DNA of 64,000 bases from Aestuariibius insulae (GCF_040783535.2 NZ_JBFONW020000003.1:248001-312000); one strand, 5' to 3'; positions 7,564-15,563 are shown, counted from the stretch's first letter. Notes: generated by a model from the sequence alone, not told the origin. Program-made: numbers and translations.

Positions 7564-9650
7564 CGCGCTCGGTCCGATCTACTCGGCGCCGGCTCGCCGT
7601 TCGGCGGTGGTTCCCTCGGGTCGGCGCGACGGCGATCCTGCTCGTCTTGCTCATTCCCTTGGGCCTAACGCTGCCGAGCTGCAGCGGAACGCCGGACATG
7701 GCAGTCCCGGAGCGCCCCTCCGTCCGGATAGAGCGTGACCGCTGGGGCGTGCCCACGGTGCATGGAGCCGCCGATGCCGACGTGGCATTCGGCGTGGCGC
7801 TCGCCCATGCCGAAGACGATTTCCGCTCGATCCAGGAGACCCTACTTGCCACCCGATCGCGACTCGGCGCCGTCACGGGGGTGGAGGGCGCGCAACTCGA
7901 CTATCTCGCGCAGCTCCTTGACGTCCGCGACACTGTGGAGCGCGGCTACACGTCGCTCGACACAACCACGCGAGAGCTGGCCGAGGCCTATGCGGATGGG
8001 CTGAACCTCCATGCCACGCGTGATCCGGACGGCGTCCTCCACTGGGGTCTGTTCCCGGTGCGGGGCGAGGACGTAGTGGCCTCTTTCGTCCTCCTGTCGC
8101 CGCTCTTCTTCGGCCTCGACCGCACAGTTGGCGCGCTTTACGCGGGCGATCCCCTCCCGCCCGACGCGTCCGCCGCCACAACCGAGCGGTCGCGCGGCTC
8201 AAACGCTTTCGCGCTCGCCCGGTCTCGCTCGGCGGATGGCGCGACGCATCTCGTGCTGAACTCGCATCAGCCGTGGGAGAGCACGGTAGCGTGGTACGAG
8301 GTGCGCGTCCGAAGCGAGGAAGGGCTCGCGTTCAACGGCGCGCTGTTTCCCGGCGCGCCAATCCCGCTCAACGGCCACAACGCGCATCTGGGCTGGGCAA
8401 ACACGATCAACCGACCCGACCTGATCGACGTCTACCGGCTCGTCACCGACGCGGGCGGGGACCGCTACCGCCTCGACGGCGAATGGCGGTCGTTCGAGCG
8501 CCGCCGCATGTGGCTGCGCGTGCGCTTCGGCCCGTTTACCGTTCCCGTGCCGCGCACAATCGAGCGCTCGGTCCACGGGCCGGTGCTGCGCAACGCGGAC
8601 GGCGTCTTCGCGCTACGCTACGCGGGCATGGGCGAAGTCCGGCACCTCACGCAGTATCACCGCCTCGCCCGGGCGACCTCGCTGGACGCGTGGATGGACG
8701 CGATGCGTATCCGTGCCGTGCCCGCAACGTCGTTCATCTACGCGGACGGGCGGGGCAACATCGCCATGCTCTACAACGCAGCCTTTCCCGAGCGCGCGGA
8801 TGGGTTCGACTGGCGCGCCGTTCTGCCCGGCGACACGTCCGCGGCGATCTGGACGAAGCTTGCCCCCTTCGAGGCGCAGCCCTTCCTGCTGAACCCGGCA
8901 TCGGGTTTCATCGCCGCAGCCAACAACACCCCGTTCCGCGCGGCGGGGCCGGGCAGTGAACTGGACCCGACCGCCTTCGATGACAGGCTCGGCATCGAGC
9001 GGGTCGAAACCAACCGGATCGCGCGCGCCCTGCGGCTGCTTGCGGCCGACCCGTCGATCACGGAGGCCGAACTCGAAGCGATTAAGTACGACACCGGATA
9101 CGAGCGCGAGACCCTGCTGGGTAGCCAGATCGCGGAGGTCATGGAGATCAAGACGGACGACCCCGCCCTGCGCGCTGCCGGTGACCTCCTGCGCACCTGG
9201 GACTGGGATCAGGACGGTGAGGGCGCCGCCGACGCGCTCGCCGCCTTGGTGATCGCGCCCTTCAACCGCGCGAACTACCGCGGCCTGCCCGAACCCGATG
9301 CCGCGGCGGTCCTGCGCGAAGCGGTCGATCACCTCCAGATGCATTTCGGTCGGCTCGACCCGCCCCTGGGCGAACTTGTCCGCCTACGGAGAGGAGCGGT
9401 CGACCTACCGCTGCACGGATCGCCCGATGCGCTTCGTGCGATCGGGTGGGAGGCGGCCAAGGACGGACGGCTCGTCGCCGACTTCGGGGACTCGTTCCTG
9501 ATGTTCGTGAACTGGTCAGAGGAGGGCACGGTCGCGTCCCGGTCCGTCCAGCCCTTCGGCCAGTCCGCCGATCCGGCGTCGGCGCACTTCGCGGACCAGG
9601 CCGGGATGTTCTCGGCGCGGCAGACCAAGCCAGTGCCCGGACCGCCGTGA
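7560..9650 (+). CDS. Penicillin acylase family protein (Ntn hydrolase)
   Basis: This 696-residue protein belongs to the penicillin/acyl-homoserine-lactone acylase family, made as a precursor that cleaves itself so that a Ser becomes the N-terminal nucleophile. The likely site is in RSRGSNAFAL (about residue 220), with the family features VPTVHG, GVALAHAEDDF, HLVLNSHQPW and NGHNAHLGWANTINRPDLIDVY. An Arg-rich N-terminus and a hydrophobic stretch ending LTLPSC point to export, possibly as a lipoprotein although the lipobox is imperfect. The ATG overlaps the marR stop. Substrate cannot be told from sequence: beta-lactam, AHL or another amide. Confidence 0.85.
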   Translation: MTRSVRSTRRRLAVRRWFPRVGATAILLVLLIPLGLTLPSCSGTPDMAVPERPSVRIERDRWGVPTVHGAADADVAFGVALAHAEDDFRSIQETLLATRSRLGAVTGVEGAQLDYLAQLLDVRDTVERGYTSLDTTTRELAEAYADGLNLHATRDPDGVLHWGLFPVRGEDVVASFVLLSPLFFGLDRTVGALYAGDPLPPDASAATTERSRGSNAFALARSRSADGATHLVLNSHQPWESTVAWYEVRVRSEEGLAFNGALFPGAPIPLNGHNAHLGWANTINRPDLIDVYRLVTDAGGDRYRLDGEWRSFERRRMWLRVRFGPFTVPVPRTIERSVHGPVLRNADGVFALRYAGMGEVRHLTQYHRLARATSLDAWMDAMRIRAVPATSFIYADGRGNIAMLYNAAFPERADGFDWRAVLPGDTSAAIWTKLAPFEAQPFLLNPASGFIAAANNTPFRAAGPGSELDPTAFDDRLGIERVETNRIARALRLLAADPSITEAELEAIKYDTGYERETLLGSQIAEVMEIKTDDPALRAAGDLLRTWDWDQDGEGAADALAALVIAPFNRANYRGLPEPDAAAVLREAVDHLQMHFGRLDPPLGELVRLRRGAVDLPLHGSPDALRAIGWEAAKDGRLVADFGDSFLMFVNWSEEGTVASRSVQPFGQSADPASAHFADQAGMFSARQTKPVPGPP

Positions 9651-9696
9651 GGCCGTTTCTGGGCGCTGTCGCGGGGGTATGGCCGGGCAGAACCGC

Positions 9697-10167
9697 CTAC
9701 TGCCCCTTCCGGACGACACCATCCTCCCCGCCCTCATGATCGCTTGCGCAATGCGCGTGGTCGGCCAGCGTCTCGATCACGCGGCACTCCGCGACGGCCC
9801 CGCCCTCGTTCGCATGGGCGCAGCCCTCGACCATGCGGATCAGCTCGCGGCGCAGCCCCTCCAGCCGCGCGATCCGGCCCTCGACATCTGCGAGATGCCG
9901 GCGCGCGATGACGTCGGCCCGGTCGCAGGGGCGCTCGGGGTGGTCCGCGAGGTCCAGAAGTTCGCGCGTAGCGTCGAGCGAGAAGCCGAGGTCGCGTGCG
10001 TGGCGCAGGAAGCCCAGCCGCCGCCGGGCGGCCGCGTCGAAGAGGCGCTGATTGCCCTCGCTGCGCGCGGCGGGCGGCAGGAGGCCAATCTTCTCGTAGT
10101 GCCGTACGGTGCCCACGGCGATCCCGGTCTCGCGGGCAAGCTGGCCCACGGTGAAGCGCTCCGTCAT
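9697..10167 (-). CDS. MerR-family metal-responsive regulator (CadR/PbrR class)
   Basis: A 156-residue MerR regulator. The N-terminal winged helix reads FTVGQLARETGIAVGTVRHY with KIGLLPPAAR; a long dimerisation helix follows. Metal-site cysteines are at C81, C116 and C128, with another at C140. The 35-residue spacing from C81 to C116 matches that of C77 and C112 in the CadR/PbrR group, which sense Cd, Pb or Zn; this is the basis for the class call. I chose the ATG at 10165-10167, seven bases after an AAGGA. It is divergent from the CDF operon and should control it through the promoter at 10200-10230. Confidence 0.8.
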   Translation of the reverse strand: MTERFTVGQLARETGIAVGTVRHYEKIGLLPPAARSEGNQRLFDAAARRRLGFLRHARDLGFSLDATRELLDLADHPERPCDRADVIARRHLADVEGRIARLEGLRRELIRMVEGCAHANEGGAVAECRVIETLADHAHCASDHEGGEDGVVRKGQ

Positions 10168-10199
10168 CATTTTTCCTTTGTCCAAGTCTACATCGGGGC

Positions 10200-10230
10200 T
10201 TGAAGCTACAACCGTTGTAGCCCCTACCTG
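10200..10230 (+). promoter_or_regulatory. MerR-type promoter with 19-bp spacer and operator dyad
   Basis: TTGAAG (10200-10205) and TACCTG (10225-10230) are separated by 19 bp, the over-long spacer typical of MerR-activated promoters. Between them lies the near-perfect dyad GCTACAACCGTTGTAGC (10205-10221). The site is between the merR gene and the first CDF gene, so MerR probably both represses and activates from here. Confidence 0.8.
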
Positions 10231-10259
10231 TGGTCCCGAACAAGATTCGGGAGACGATC

Positions 10260-10922
10260 ATGAGCGATGGATGCTGCGGGCACGGCCCCGAGATGAAGGA
10301 CGCCTCGGCCCCGTTCCGACGCGCGCTCTGGGCGGTGATCGCGATCAACGCCACCATGTTCGCTGTCGAGATGACGGCCGGAGCGCTGGCGGGCAGCCAA
10401 GCCCTCAAGGCCGACGCGCTCGACTTCGCGGCCGACACCGCGACCTACGCGATCAGCCTCGCGGTGCTGGGGGCGTCGTTGCGCGTGCGCGCCACGGCGG
10501 CGCTGGCCAAGGGCGCGAGCCTCGCGCTGATGGGCCTGTGGGTGTTCGGGTCGACCGTCTGGGCCGCGCTCGGGCCGGGCCTGCCGGACGCCCCGGTGAT
10601 GGGCGTGGTGGGGCTGCTGGCGCTCGCGGCGAACCTCGCCTCGGTCCTGCTCCTCCTGCGCTTCCGCGACGGCGACGCGAACGTGCGCTCGGTGTGGCTG
10701 TGCTCACGCAACGACGCCATCGGCAACGTGGCCGTCGTGGCCGCCGCCCTCGGCGTGTTCGGCACCGGCACGGCCTGGCCGGACCTCGCGGTCGCGGGGA
10801 TCATGTCGGCGCTGTTCCTGTCGGCATCGGTCTCGATCCTGCGGCAGTCGATCGGGGAGTTGCGCGAGACGCGAGGTGCCGCGGACGGCCACGAGGCCCA
10901 CGGGGCGGAGCAGCACCCATGA
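10260..10922 (+). CDS. Cation diffusion facilitator without C-terminal domain
   Basis: A 220-residue inner-membrane cation transporter of the CDF superfamily with six predicted helices and almost no cytoplasmic C-terminal domain. Transport-site positions are unusual: TM2 carries D55xxxD59 and TM5 carries C148xxxD152, where Zn-type CDFs have HxxxD in TM5. The N-terminus MSDGCCGHGPEM and the C-terminal GHEAHGAEQHP are likely metal-binding. I use the ATG at 10260 with GGGAG just upstream. It lies downstream of the MerR promoter, and its stop overlaps the next start (ATGA). Substrate is probably a soft divalent metal; this is inferred from the Cys ligand and the CadR-class regulator. Confidence 0.8.
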   Translation: MSDGCCGHGPEMKDASAPFRRALWAVIAINATMFAVEMTAGALAGSQALKADALDFAADTATYAISLAVLGASLRVRATAALAKGASLALMGLWVFGSTVWAALGPGLPDAPVMGVVGLLALAANLASVLLLLRFRDGDANVRSVWLCSRNDAIGNVAVVAAALGVFGTGTAWPDLAVAGIMSALFLSASVSILRQSIGELRETRGAADGHEAHGAEQHP

Positions 10923-11701
10923 CGACGCAAGAGAACCACGCGCTCCTCCGCCCGACCCCGCTCCTCGACTTCGGCCACCCGTCGATCCGCGACCTGATCG
11001 CCGCGCGGGGCTGGGCCGACCTATCTCCCTTCGAGCGGATCGGCGCGGCTTACGACTTCGTGCGCGACGAGGTGGCCTTCGGCTACAACCGCGACGACGC
11101 GATCCCGGCCTCGGCCGTGCTCGTGGACGGCTACGGGCAGTGCAACACCAAGGCGACGCTTTTGATGGCGCTGCTGCGGGCCCTGGGCGTCCCCTGCCGC
11201 CTGCACGGCTTCACCATCCACAAGGCGCTCCAGCGCGGCGTGGTCCCCGAGGTGGCCTACCGCATCGCACCTGAAGAGATTCTGCACTCCTGGGTGGAGG
11301 TCGAGTGGGACGGGCGGTGGGTGAACCTCGAAGGGTTCATCCTCGACGCGGCCTTTCTCGGGGCGCTCCAGACGGAGTTCGCGGGACGGTCCTCACTCTG
11401 CGCCTACGGGGCGGGAACGGACTGCCTCCAGACGCCGGACGTCAAATGGTCGGGCGGGAACACCTACATCCAGCGCACCGGCATCGCGCGCGACCTCGGT
11501 CTCTACGACGACCCGGACGCCTTCTATGCCGAACACCGGCAATCCTTCGGCCTCGTGCGGGGGCTTCTCTATCGACATGTCGTCCGGCACTGGATGAACC
11601 GGCGCGTGGCCAAGATCCGGCGGGGGCGGGTGCCCACGATCCCGGGCGGAGCGGACCATCACGGGCCGACGCTCGCAGGCCGCTTGGCGGGAGAGCGTTG
11701 A
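10919..11701 (+). CDS. Transglutaminase-like cysteine protein in a metal operon
   Basis: A 260-residue protein with a transglutaminase-like core: the nucleophile region DGYGQCNTKATLLMALLRALGVPCR (Cys at about residue 75), then EEILHSWVEVEWDGRWVNLEG with the catalytic His at about 123 and an acidic residue downstream. No signal peptide or membrane segment is seen, so it is probably cytoplasmic. It is translationally coupled on both sides, its start overlapping the first CDF stop and its stop overlapping the second CDF start. Such folds cut, cross-link or hydrolyse amide bonds; what it does next to metal exporters is unknown. Confidence 0.75.
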   Translation: MTTQENHALLRPTPLLDFGHPSIRDLIAARGWADLSPFERIGAAYDFVRDEVAFGYNRDDAIPASAVLVDGYGQCNTKATLLMALLRALGVPCRLHGFTIHKALQRGVVPEVAYRIAPEEILHSWVEVEWDGRWVNLEGFILDAAFLGALQTEFAGRSSLCAYGAGTDCLQTPDVKWSGGNTYIQRTGIARDLGLYDDPDAFYAEHRQSFGLVRGLLYRHVVRHWMNRRVAKIRRGRVPTIPGGADHHGPTLAGRLAGER

Positions 11702-12633
11702 TGGGCGCCGGACACGATCATTCTCACGACTATTCCGGCCATTCGCACCGCCCTACGCTGTCGGCCGACGATCCGCCCGAGGCGCTGTGCTCCAAGGAGC
11801 GGGCCATCGCCATCGCCGCCCTGCTGACGGGCGGGTTCATGGGGGCGGAGGTGGCGGGCGGCCTCGTCTCGGGCAGCGTCGCGCTGCTGGCAGACGCGGC
11901 GCACATGCTGACGGACTTCGCCTCGCTGGTGCTGGCGTGGCTCGCCTTCCGTCTCGCCCGCCGTCCGGCGGACTGGAAGCGGACCTACGGCTTCGACCGC
12001 TTCTCGGTGCTGGCGGCCTTCGTGAACGGCGTGACGCTCTTCGCCATCGCCGTGTGGATCACCTGGGAGGCCATCGGACGCCTGCGAGATCCGCACGAGG
12101 TGCTAGGCGGGTTGATGCTTTGGGTCGCGGTCGGCGGCCTCGTCGTCAACATCCTCGCCTTCTGGGTGCTCAGCCGCGTCGAGGGTGATAACCTCAACGT
12201 TCGTGCCGCCGCGCTGCACGTGATGGGCGACCTCTTGGGGTCGGTGGCGGCGATCGCGGCCTCGCTCGTCATCATCTGGACGGGCTGGACACCGATCGAT
12301 CCGATCCTGTCGGTGTTGGTCGTGCTGCTGATCCTGCGCTCGGCTTGGGCCGTGGTGAGGGAAAGCGGGCACATCCTGCTAGAGGGCGCGCCCGCGGGCT
12401 TCGACGCGCGTGCCGTTACAGCGGACCTGGAGGCGAACGTCCCCGGCGTCGCACGCGCCCACCACCTCCACGCGTGGTCCATTACGCATGAGCGCCCCAT
12501 GGCCACGCTGGAGGTCGACCTCGCCCCCGGCGCGGAACCGGATACGGTGCGCCGCGCGGTCAAGGATCGCGTGCGCGAGACGACAGGAATGGAGCATGTC
12601 ACGGTGGAGGTGGCGAGGCCCGGCGCACACTGA
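11701..12633 (+). CDS. CDF-family zinc/cadmium/cobalt exporter (ZitB/CzcD type)
   Basis: A 310-residue cation diffusion facilitator. It opens with a His-rich metal-binding segment (GAGHDHSHDYSGHSH). Six helices follow, with the TM2 site ADAAHMLTD (H68xxxD72) and the TM5 site HVMGDLLGS, the Zn-type HxxxD pair, then a C-terminal cytoplasmic domain ending in HHLHAWSITHERPMATLEVDL. It exports divalent metals in exchange for protons. Its ATG overlaps the transglutaminase stop (TGATG), so it is the third gene of the MerR-controlled operon. Confidence 0.9.
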   Translation: MGAGHDHSHDYSGHSHRPTLSADDPPEALCSKERAIAIAALLTGGFMGAEVAGGLVSGSVALLADAAHMLTDFASLVLAWLAFRLARRPADWKRTYGFDRFSVLAAFVNGVTLFAIAVWITWEAIGRLRDPHEVLGGLMLWVAVGGLVVNILAFWVLSRVEGDNLNVRAAALHVMGDLLGSVAAIAASLVIIWTGWTPIDPILSVLVVLLILRSAWAVVRESGHILLEGAPAGFDARAVTADLEANVPGVARAHHLHAWSITHERPMATLEVDLAPGAEPDTVRRAVKDRVRETTGMEHVTVEVARPGAH

Positions 12634-12635
12634 CC

Positions 12636-13187
12636 TCACCCATCGCGGCGGCGCCCCAGCTCGCGGTAGAGAGCGGGAGGCGTGACACCGATCCAGTCGG
12701 CGACGCCAGCCCAGCCGCCCGTTCCGGGTGGGCCGTGCAGGTCGAGATAGGCATCGAGCCGGTCGCTGAGCCGTCGGAGGCGCAGCACCTCGACGCGGGC
12801 GCGCAGCGCCTGGACGGCATGGGCGGTCTGGGCGAAGGCCGCCGCCGCTGGAGAGGTCCCGATCCAATCGCGCAGTGCGGCGGCCGGAAGCACGGCGAGG
12901 CGCGCGTCCAGATCGCAGACGGCGTCGCAATGGGTCGTCTCCGCCCAGAGCGAGGCCGGGGCGACGGTCTCGCCCGGTCCGGCACGATGAAGCGTGAGCG
13001 CCCCACCGTCGGTCAGCATACGGCGCAGAGCCACGCGGCCCTCCCGGACATGGAAGACGTGCCGCACCGGATCCCCGCGATGGAACAGAATCGCACCGCC
13101 GGAAAGCGTGCGTTCGGGCGCGGCGGCGAAGGCGTCATGGAATGCGTCGAACATGATCGCGATCATGTCCGATGGGTGGACCCGCAT
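12636..13187 (-). CDS. Crp/Fnr-family transcriptional regulator
   Basis: A protein of about 183 residues with a cyclic-nucleotide-binding-like beta-roll (GGAILFHRGDPVRHVFHVREGRVALRR..., residues about 22-95) and a shortened C-terminal helix-turn-helix (WAGVADWIGVTPPALYRELGRRR). Four-Cys Fe-S ligands of Fnr are absent. Starts at 13187, 13166 or 13154 are all possible; a palindrome at 13151-13168 overlaps the last two and may be an autoregulatory site. It is divergent from the periplasmic protein at 13216 and convergent with the CDF gene, so it probably controls one or both metal operons. Confidence 0.75.
   Translation of the reverse strand: MRVHPSDMIAIMFDAFHDAFAAAPERTLSGGAILFHRGDPVRHVFHVREGRVALRRMLTDGGALTLHRAGPGETVAPASLWAETTHCDAVCDLDARLAVLPAAALRDWIGTSPAAAAFAQTAHAVQALRARVEVLRLRRLSDRLDAYLDLHGPPGTGGWAGVADWIGVTPPALYRELGRRRDG
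13151..13168. promoter_or_regulatory. Perfect 18-bp palindrome, FNR-type box
   Basis: ACATGATCGCGATCATGT is a perfect palindrome whose core TGAT-CGCG-ATCA has the half-sites and spacing of FNR/Dnr-type boxes (TTGAT-N4-ATCAA). It lies at the very start of the Crp/Fnr gene, between it and the divergent gene at 13216. The position fits autoregulation, but it also falls within possible coding sequence if the longer start is used. Confidence 0.5.
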
Positions 13188-13215
13188 GCAATAAGAAGCC
13201 CGATCAATCACGCGG

Positions 13216-13806
13216 ATGCCAGCCATGCCTTTCATGAGAACCCCCCTTGCGATCCTGCTTCTCGCCACTCCGGTGATGGCGGAAGACGTCTCGAAGCATT
13301 CCCCCTATGCTGGAGAGCAAGCGCGCGAGATCGCAACTTTGTCCGCCGACGACCTCGCCGAACTGGCCGAGGGCGGGGGATGGGGCCTGGCGCGGGCGGC
13401 CGAGTTGAATGGCGTGCCAGGACCGGCGCATCTGCTGGAATTGGCGGACGAGATCGGGCTCGATGCCGGTCAACGGACCGCCGTCGAGACGATCCGCGAC
13501 AAGATGCGCGCCGATGCCATCGCCGCGGGCGAGCGCTTCGTCGCTGCCGAACGCGCGCTGGACGCCGCGTTCACGGGGTCCGTCCCGGACGCCGCGGCCC
13601 TCGAACGCCTGGTCCGGGATGCGGGCGTCGCGCGGGCGGAACTGCGGCTGGTGCATCTATCGGCCCATCTGCGGACGACGCCCCTGCTGACGGACGAGCA
13701 GGTCGAGCGATACGGCGTGCTGCGGGGCTATGCCGACGATCCTTGCGACGCCGTGCCCGAGGGCCATGACCCGGAGATGTGGCGGCGCCATAACGGCTGC
13801 GGGTGA
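13216..13806 (+). CDS. Periplasmic heavy-metal sensor-like protein (Spy/CpxP type)
   Basis: A 196-residue exported protein. A signal peptide (MRTPLAILLLATPVMA, using the ATG at 13234, or six residues longer) is followed by an all-helical region. The segment LDAGQRTAVETIRDKMRADAIAAGERFVAAERALDAAF is the helical hairpin typical of metal-resistance periplasmic sensors and Spy/CpxP chaperones. The C-terminus has a His/Cys cluster (DDPCDAVPEGHDPEMWRRHNGCG) that may bind metal. It is divergent from the Crp/Fnr gene. Its role is probably metal sensing or protein protection in the periplasm. Confidence 0.6.
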   Translation: MPAMPFMRTPLAILLLATPVMAEDVSKHSPYAGEQAREIATLSADDLAELAEGGGWGLARAAELNGVPGPAHLLELADEIGLDAGQRTAVETIRDKMRADAIAAGERFVAAERALDAAFTGSVPDAAALERLVRDAGVARAELRLVHLSAHLRTTPLLTDEQVERYGVLRGYADDPCDAVPEGHDPEMWRRHNGCG

Positions 13807-13847
13807 TCCTCAGCGTTCCGTGACGGCGGGGCGCGGCGACCCGTCCC

Positions 13848-13877
13848 TTGCCGCTGATCCATACCCTAGGTAGGTAT
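13848..13877 (+). promoter_or_regulatory. Copper operon promoter with CsoR-type operator (site A)
   Basis: TTGCCG (13848-13853) and TAGGTA (13871-13876) with a 17-bp spacer form a plausible sigma-70 promoter. Over the spacer and -10 lies the inverted repeat ATACC-CTAGGTA-GGTAT (13861-13877). The same arms and spacing occur at 18604-18620, upstream of the second copper-linked operon. Since csoR is encoded nearby, this is most simply its operator. Confidence 0.65.
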
Positions 13878-13882
13878 GACGC

Positions 13883-14215
13883 GTGCTGCGCTTGGTCCTC
13901 TCCCTCTTACTCGTCGTGCTTCTGGCCGCGACGACCGCCGCCTCGGCGGCGCATGGTGGCGCGCACGGCGTGCCCAGCGAACGGCATGACGCCATGTCGA
14001 TGGATGGTGACCACGATGCTCACGAGGCCGCCTTGGCCGAATGCTGCGACGCCGTCGGGGCGCAAGGTGGTGCGGGCTGTCTCCTGGACGTGACCGCACC
14101 GAATGCGCCCATCGTCCTTTCCGGCACGGCGCACATTCTTCGCGCCTTACCCGCCGACATCATCTCGACACGCGGCGTCTCCACCGCCGTCCCGACCGGT
14201 CCTCCGAAGGTCTGA
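13883..14215 (+). CDS. Small exported His/Cys protein of the copper operon
   Basis: A 110-residue protein starting with GTG just after the site A promoter, giving a very short leader. A signal peptide ends near ASA (residue 22). The mature protein begins with a His/Met/Asp-rich segment (AHGGAHGVPSERHDAMSMDGDHDAHE) followed by AECCDAV and GAGCLLDV, a plausible copper-binding set of three cysteines. I do not recognise a named family. Its place as first gene of the CopC/CopD/oxidase operon suggests a periplasmic copper-binding role. Confidence 0.6.
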   Translation: MLRLVLSLLLVVLLAATTAASAAHGGAHGVPSERHDAMSMDGDHDAHEAALAECCDAVGAQGGAGCLLDVTAPNAPIVLSGTAHILRALPADIISTRGVSTAVPTGPPKV

Positions 14216-14267
14216 GCGCCGCCCCGCCGGGGCCTTCCGCTCCAACCTGACGACAAGGACCGATCCC

Positions 14268-14735
14268 ATGACCACCCGACGCGACTTCCTCGCCCTCTCC
14301 GCCGCCGCTCTGTCGGTCGCGGCCCTGCCCGCCCGAGCGGCCGTACCAATGCACGTCCACACTGCGCCCTCCTGCGGCTGCTGCCATGCCTGGGCCGATC
14401 TGGCCCGCGCGCGGGGCTACGCCGTCACCGTCTCGGAACTGACCGACCCGCAAGCCGAGAAGGCTGCGCTTGGCGTGCCGCTGGAGCTGGCCTCCTGCCA
14501 TACCGTCGAAGCCGAGGGCTACGTCTTCGAAGGCCACGTTCCCTTCGAGGCGCTGGAAGCCGTGCTGCGCGACCGCCCCGACATTGCAGGCCTCGCCGTG
14601 CCGGGGATGCCGATGGGTTCGCCCGGCATGGGCGATGATCCAAGCGCGCGCTACGACGTAATCGCCTTCGGCGGGGATGCGGGTGCGGGGCGGGTGTTCT
14701 ACCGCGCGGGCACGCCCGAACCCTTCGCGGGCTGA
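14268..14735 (+). CDS. DUF411 metal-binding protein
   Basis: A 155-residue exported protein of the DUF411 family, found in copper and silver resistance clusters. The N-terminus MTTRRDFLALSAAALS is a twin-arginine-like signal. The mature protein has MHVHTAPSCGCCHAWADLARARGY (CGCC metal-binding motif at residues about 37-40), ELASCHTVEAEGYVFEGHVPFEAL, and the family PGMPMGSPGM near residue 115. It stands between the small His/Cys protein and cytochrome c genes and probably carries or buffers copper in the periplasm. Confidence 0.85.
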   Translation: MTTRRDFLALSAAALSVAALPARAAVPMHVHTAPSCGCCHAWADLARARGYAVTVSELTDPQAEKAALGVPLELASCHTVEAEGYVFEGHVPFEALEAVLRDRPDIAGLAVPGMPMGSPGMGDDPSARYDVIAFGGDAGAGRVFYRAGTPEPFAG

Positions 14736-14736
14736 C

Positions 14737-15198
14737 ATGCGCCGTCTCGTGCTGATCGGCACCGGCGGGCTCGCGCTGGCCGCGGCTGCGGCCCTTCTGC
14801 TCCGGCCCGCCGGGGCGGAGGGGGTGCGGCTCGCGCCCGGCGATGTGGCGGTCGTGGCGCAAGGCGCGGAGGTCTATGCCGTCGAGTGCGCCGCCTGCCA
14901 CGGTGCGTCGCTGGAGGGGCAACCAGATTGGCGCAGCCCCGGCCCGGACGGCCTGCGGCCCGCGCCGCCGCACGACGCCTCGGGCCACACATGGCACCAC
15001 GACGACGCCACTCTCTTCGCGCTAACGAAGCACGGGCTCGCGGGGCTCATGGAGGACGCGCCGCCATCGGGCATGCCCGCCTACGAGGGCGTGCTGACGG
15101 ACGACGAGATCGTCGCCGTGCTCTCCTACATCAAATCGACCTGGCCCGACGACGTGCGGGCCCGTCACGACGCCATCAACGACAGGGCCCGGCCATGA
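14737..15198 (+). CDS. Class I c-type cytochrome
   Basis: A 153-residue exported cytochrome c with a signal peptide or membrane anchor (residues 1-27), one haem-binding motif CAACH (about residues 50-54) and a distal Met candidate in SGMPAYEGVLTDDEIVAVLSYIKSTWP. It starts one base after the DUF411 stop and its own stop overlaps a possible upstream start for copC. Such cytochromes often accompany copper-resistance genes and may take electrons from the multicopper oxidase partner or the respiratory chain; this link is inferred. Confidence 0.85.
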   Translation: MRRLVLIGTGGLALAAAAALLLRPAGAEGVRLAPGDVAVVAQGAEVYAVECAACHGASLEGQPDWRSPGPDGLRPAPPHDASGHTWHHDDATLFALTKHGLAGLMEDAPPSGMPAYEGVLTDDEIVAVLSYIKSTWPDDVRARHDAINDRARP

Positions 15199-15218
15199 CC
15201 GCGCCAGGAGGAAGACCC

Positions 15219-15563
15219 ATGATCCGATCCACCATCCTCGCCGTGCCGCTCGCCATCCTCGCGACCGCAGCCGCTCCCCACACCAAGGCTGAAGGCACGA
15301 CCCCCGCCGACGGCGCGATCGTGGCCGAGGTGGAGATGCTGCACATCGCGTTCGACGCGCCCATGCGGGTGATCTCCGCCGCGCTGACACACGACGGGAC
15401 GGAGGTCACCATCGAGCGCGAGACGGGTATGGAGCCGGTGGAGGCGTTCCACGCCGTGCCCACCGCGCCCCTCGCCCCCGGCACCTACCGCCTCGACTGG
15501 CGCGGCATGGCCGATGACGGGCACCCGATGCAGGGCGGTTTCGGTTTCACCGTTTCAAAATGA
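15219..15563 (+). CDS. copC: Copper resistance protein CopC
   Basis: A 114-residue periplasmic copper-binding protein. The start at 15219 is set by a strong AGGAGG at 15206-15211; the ATG 24 bases upstream lacks such a site. After a signal peptide the CopC core has TTPADGAIVAEVEMLHIAFDAPM and the C-terminal PGTYRLDWRGMADDGHPMQGGFGFTV, with DDGH carrying the conserved Cu(II) His. The usual N-terminal HA copper ligand reads APHTKAEG here. Its stop overlaps copD (ATGA). Confidence 0.9.
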   Translation: MIRSTILAVPLAILATAAAPHTKAEGTTPADGAIVAEVEMLHIAFDAPMRVISAALTHDGTEVTIERETGMEPVEAFHAVPTAPLAPGTYRLDWRGMADDGHPMQGGFGFTVSK

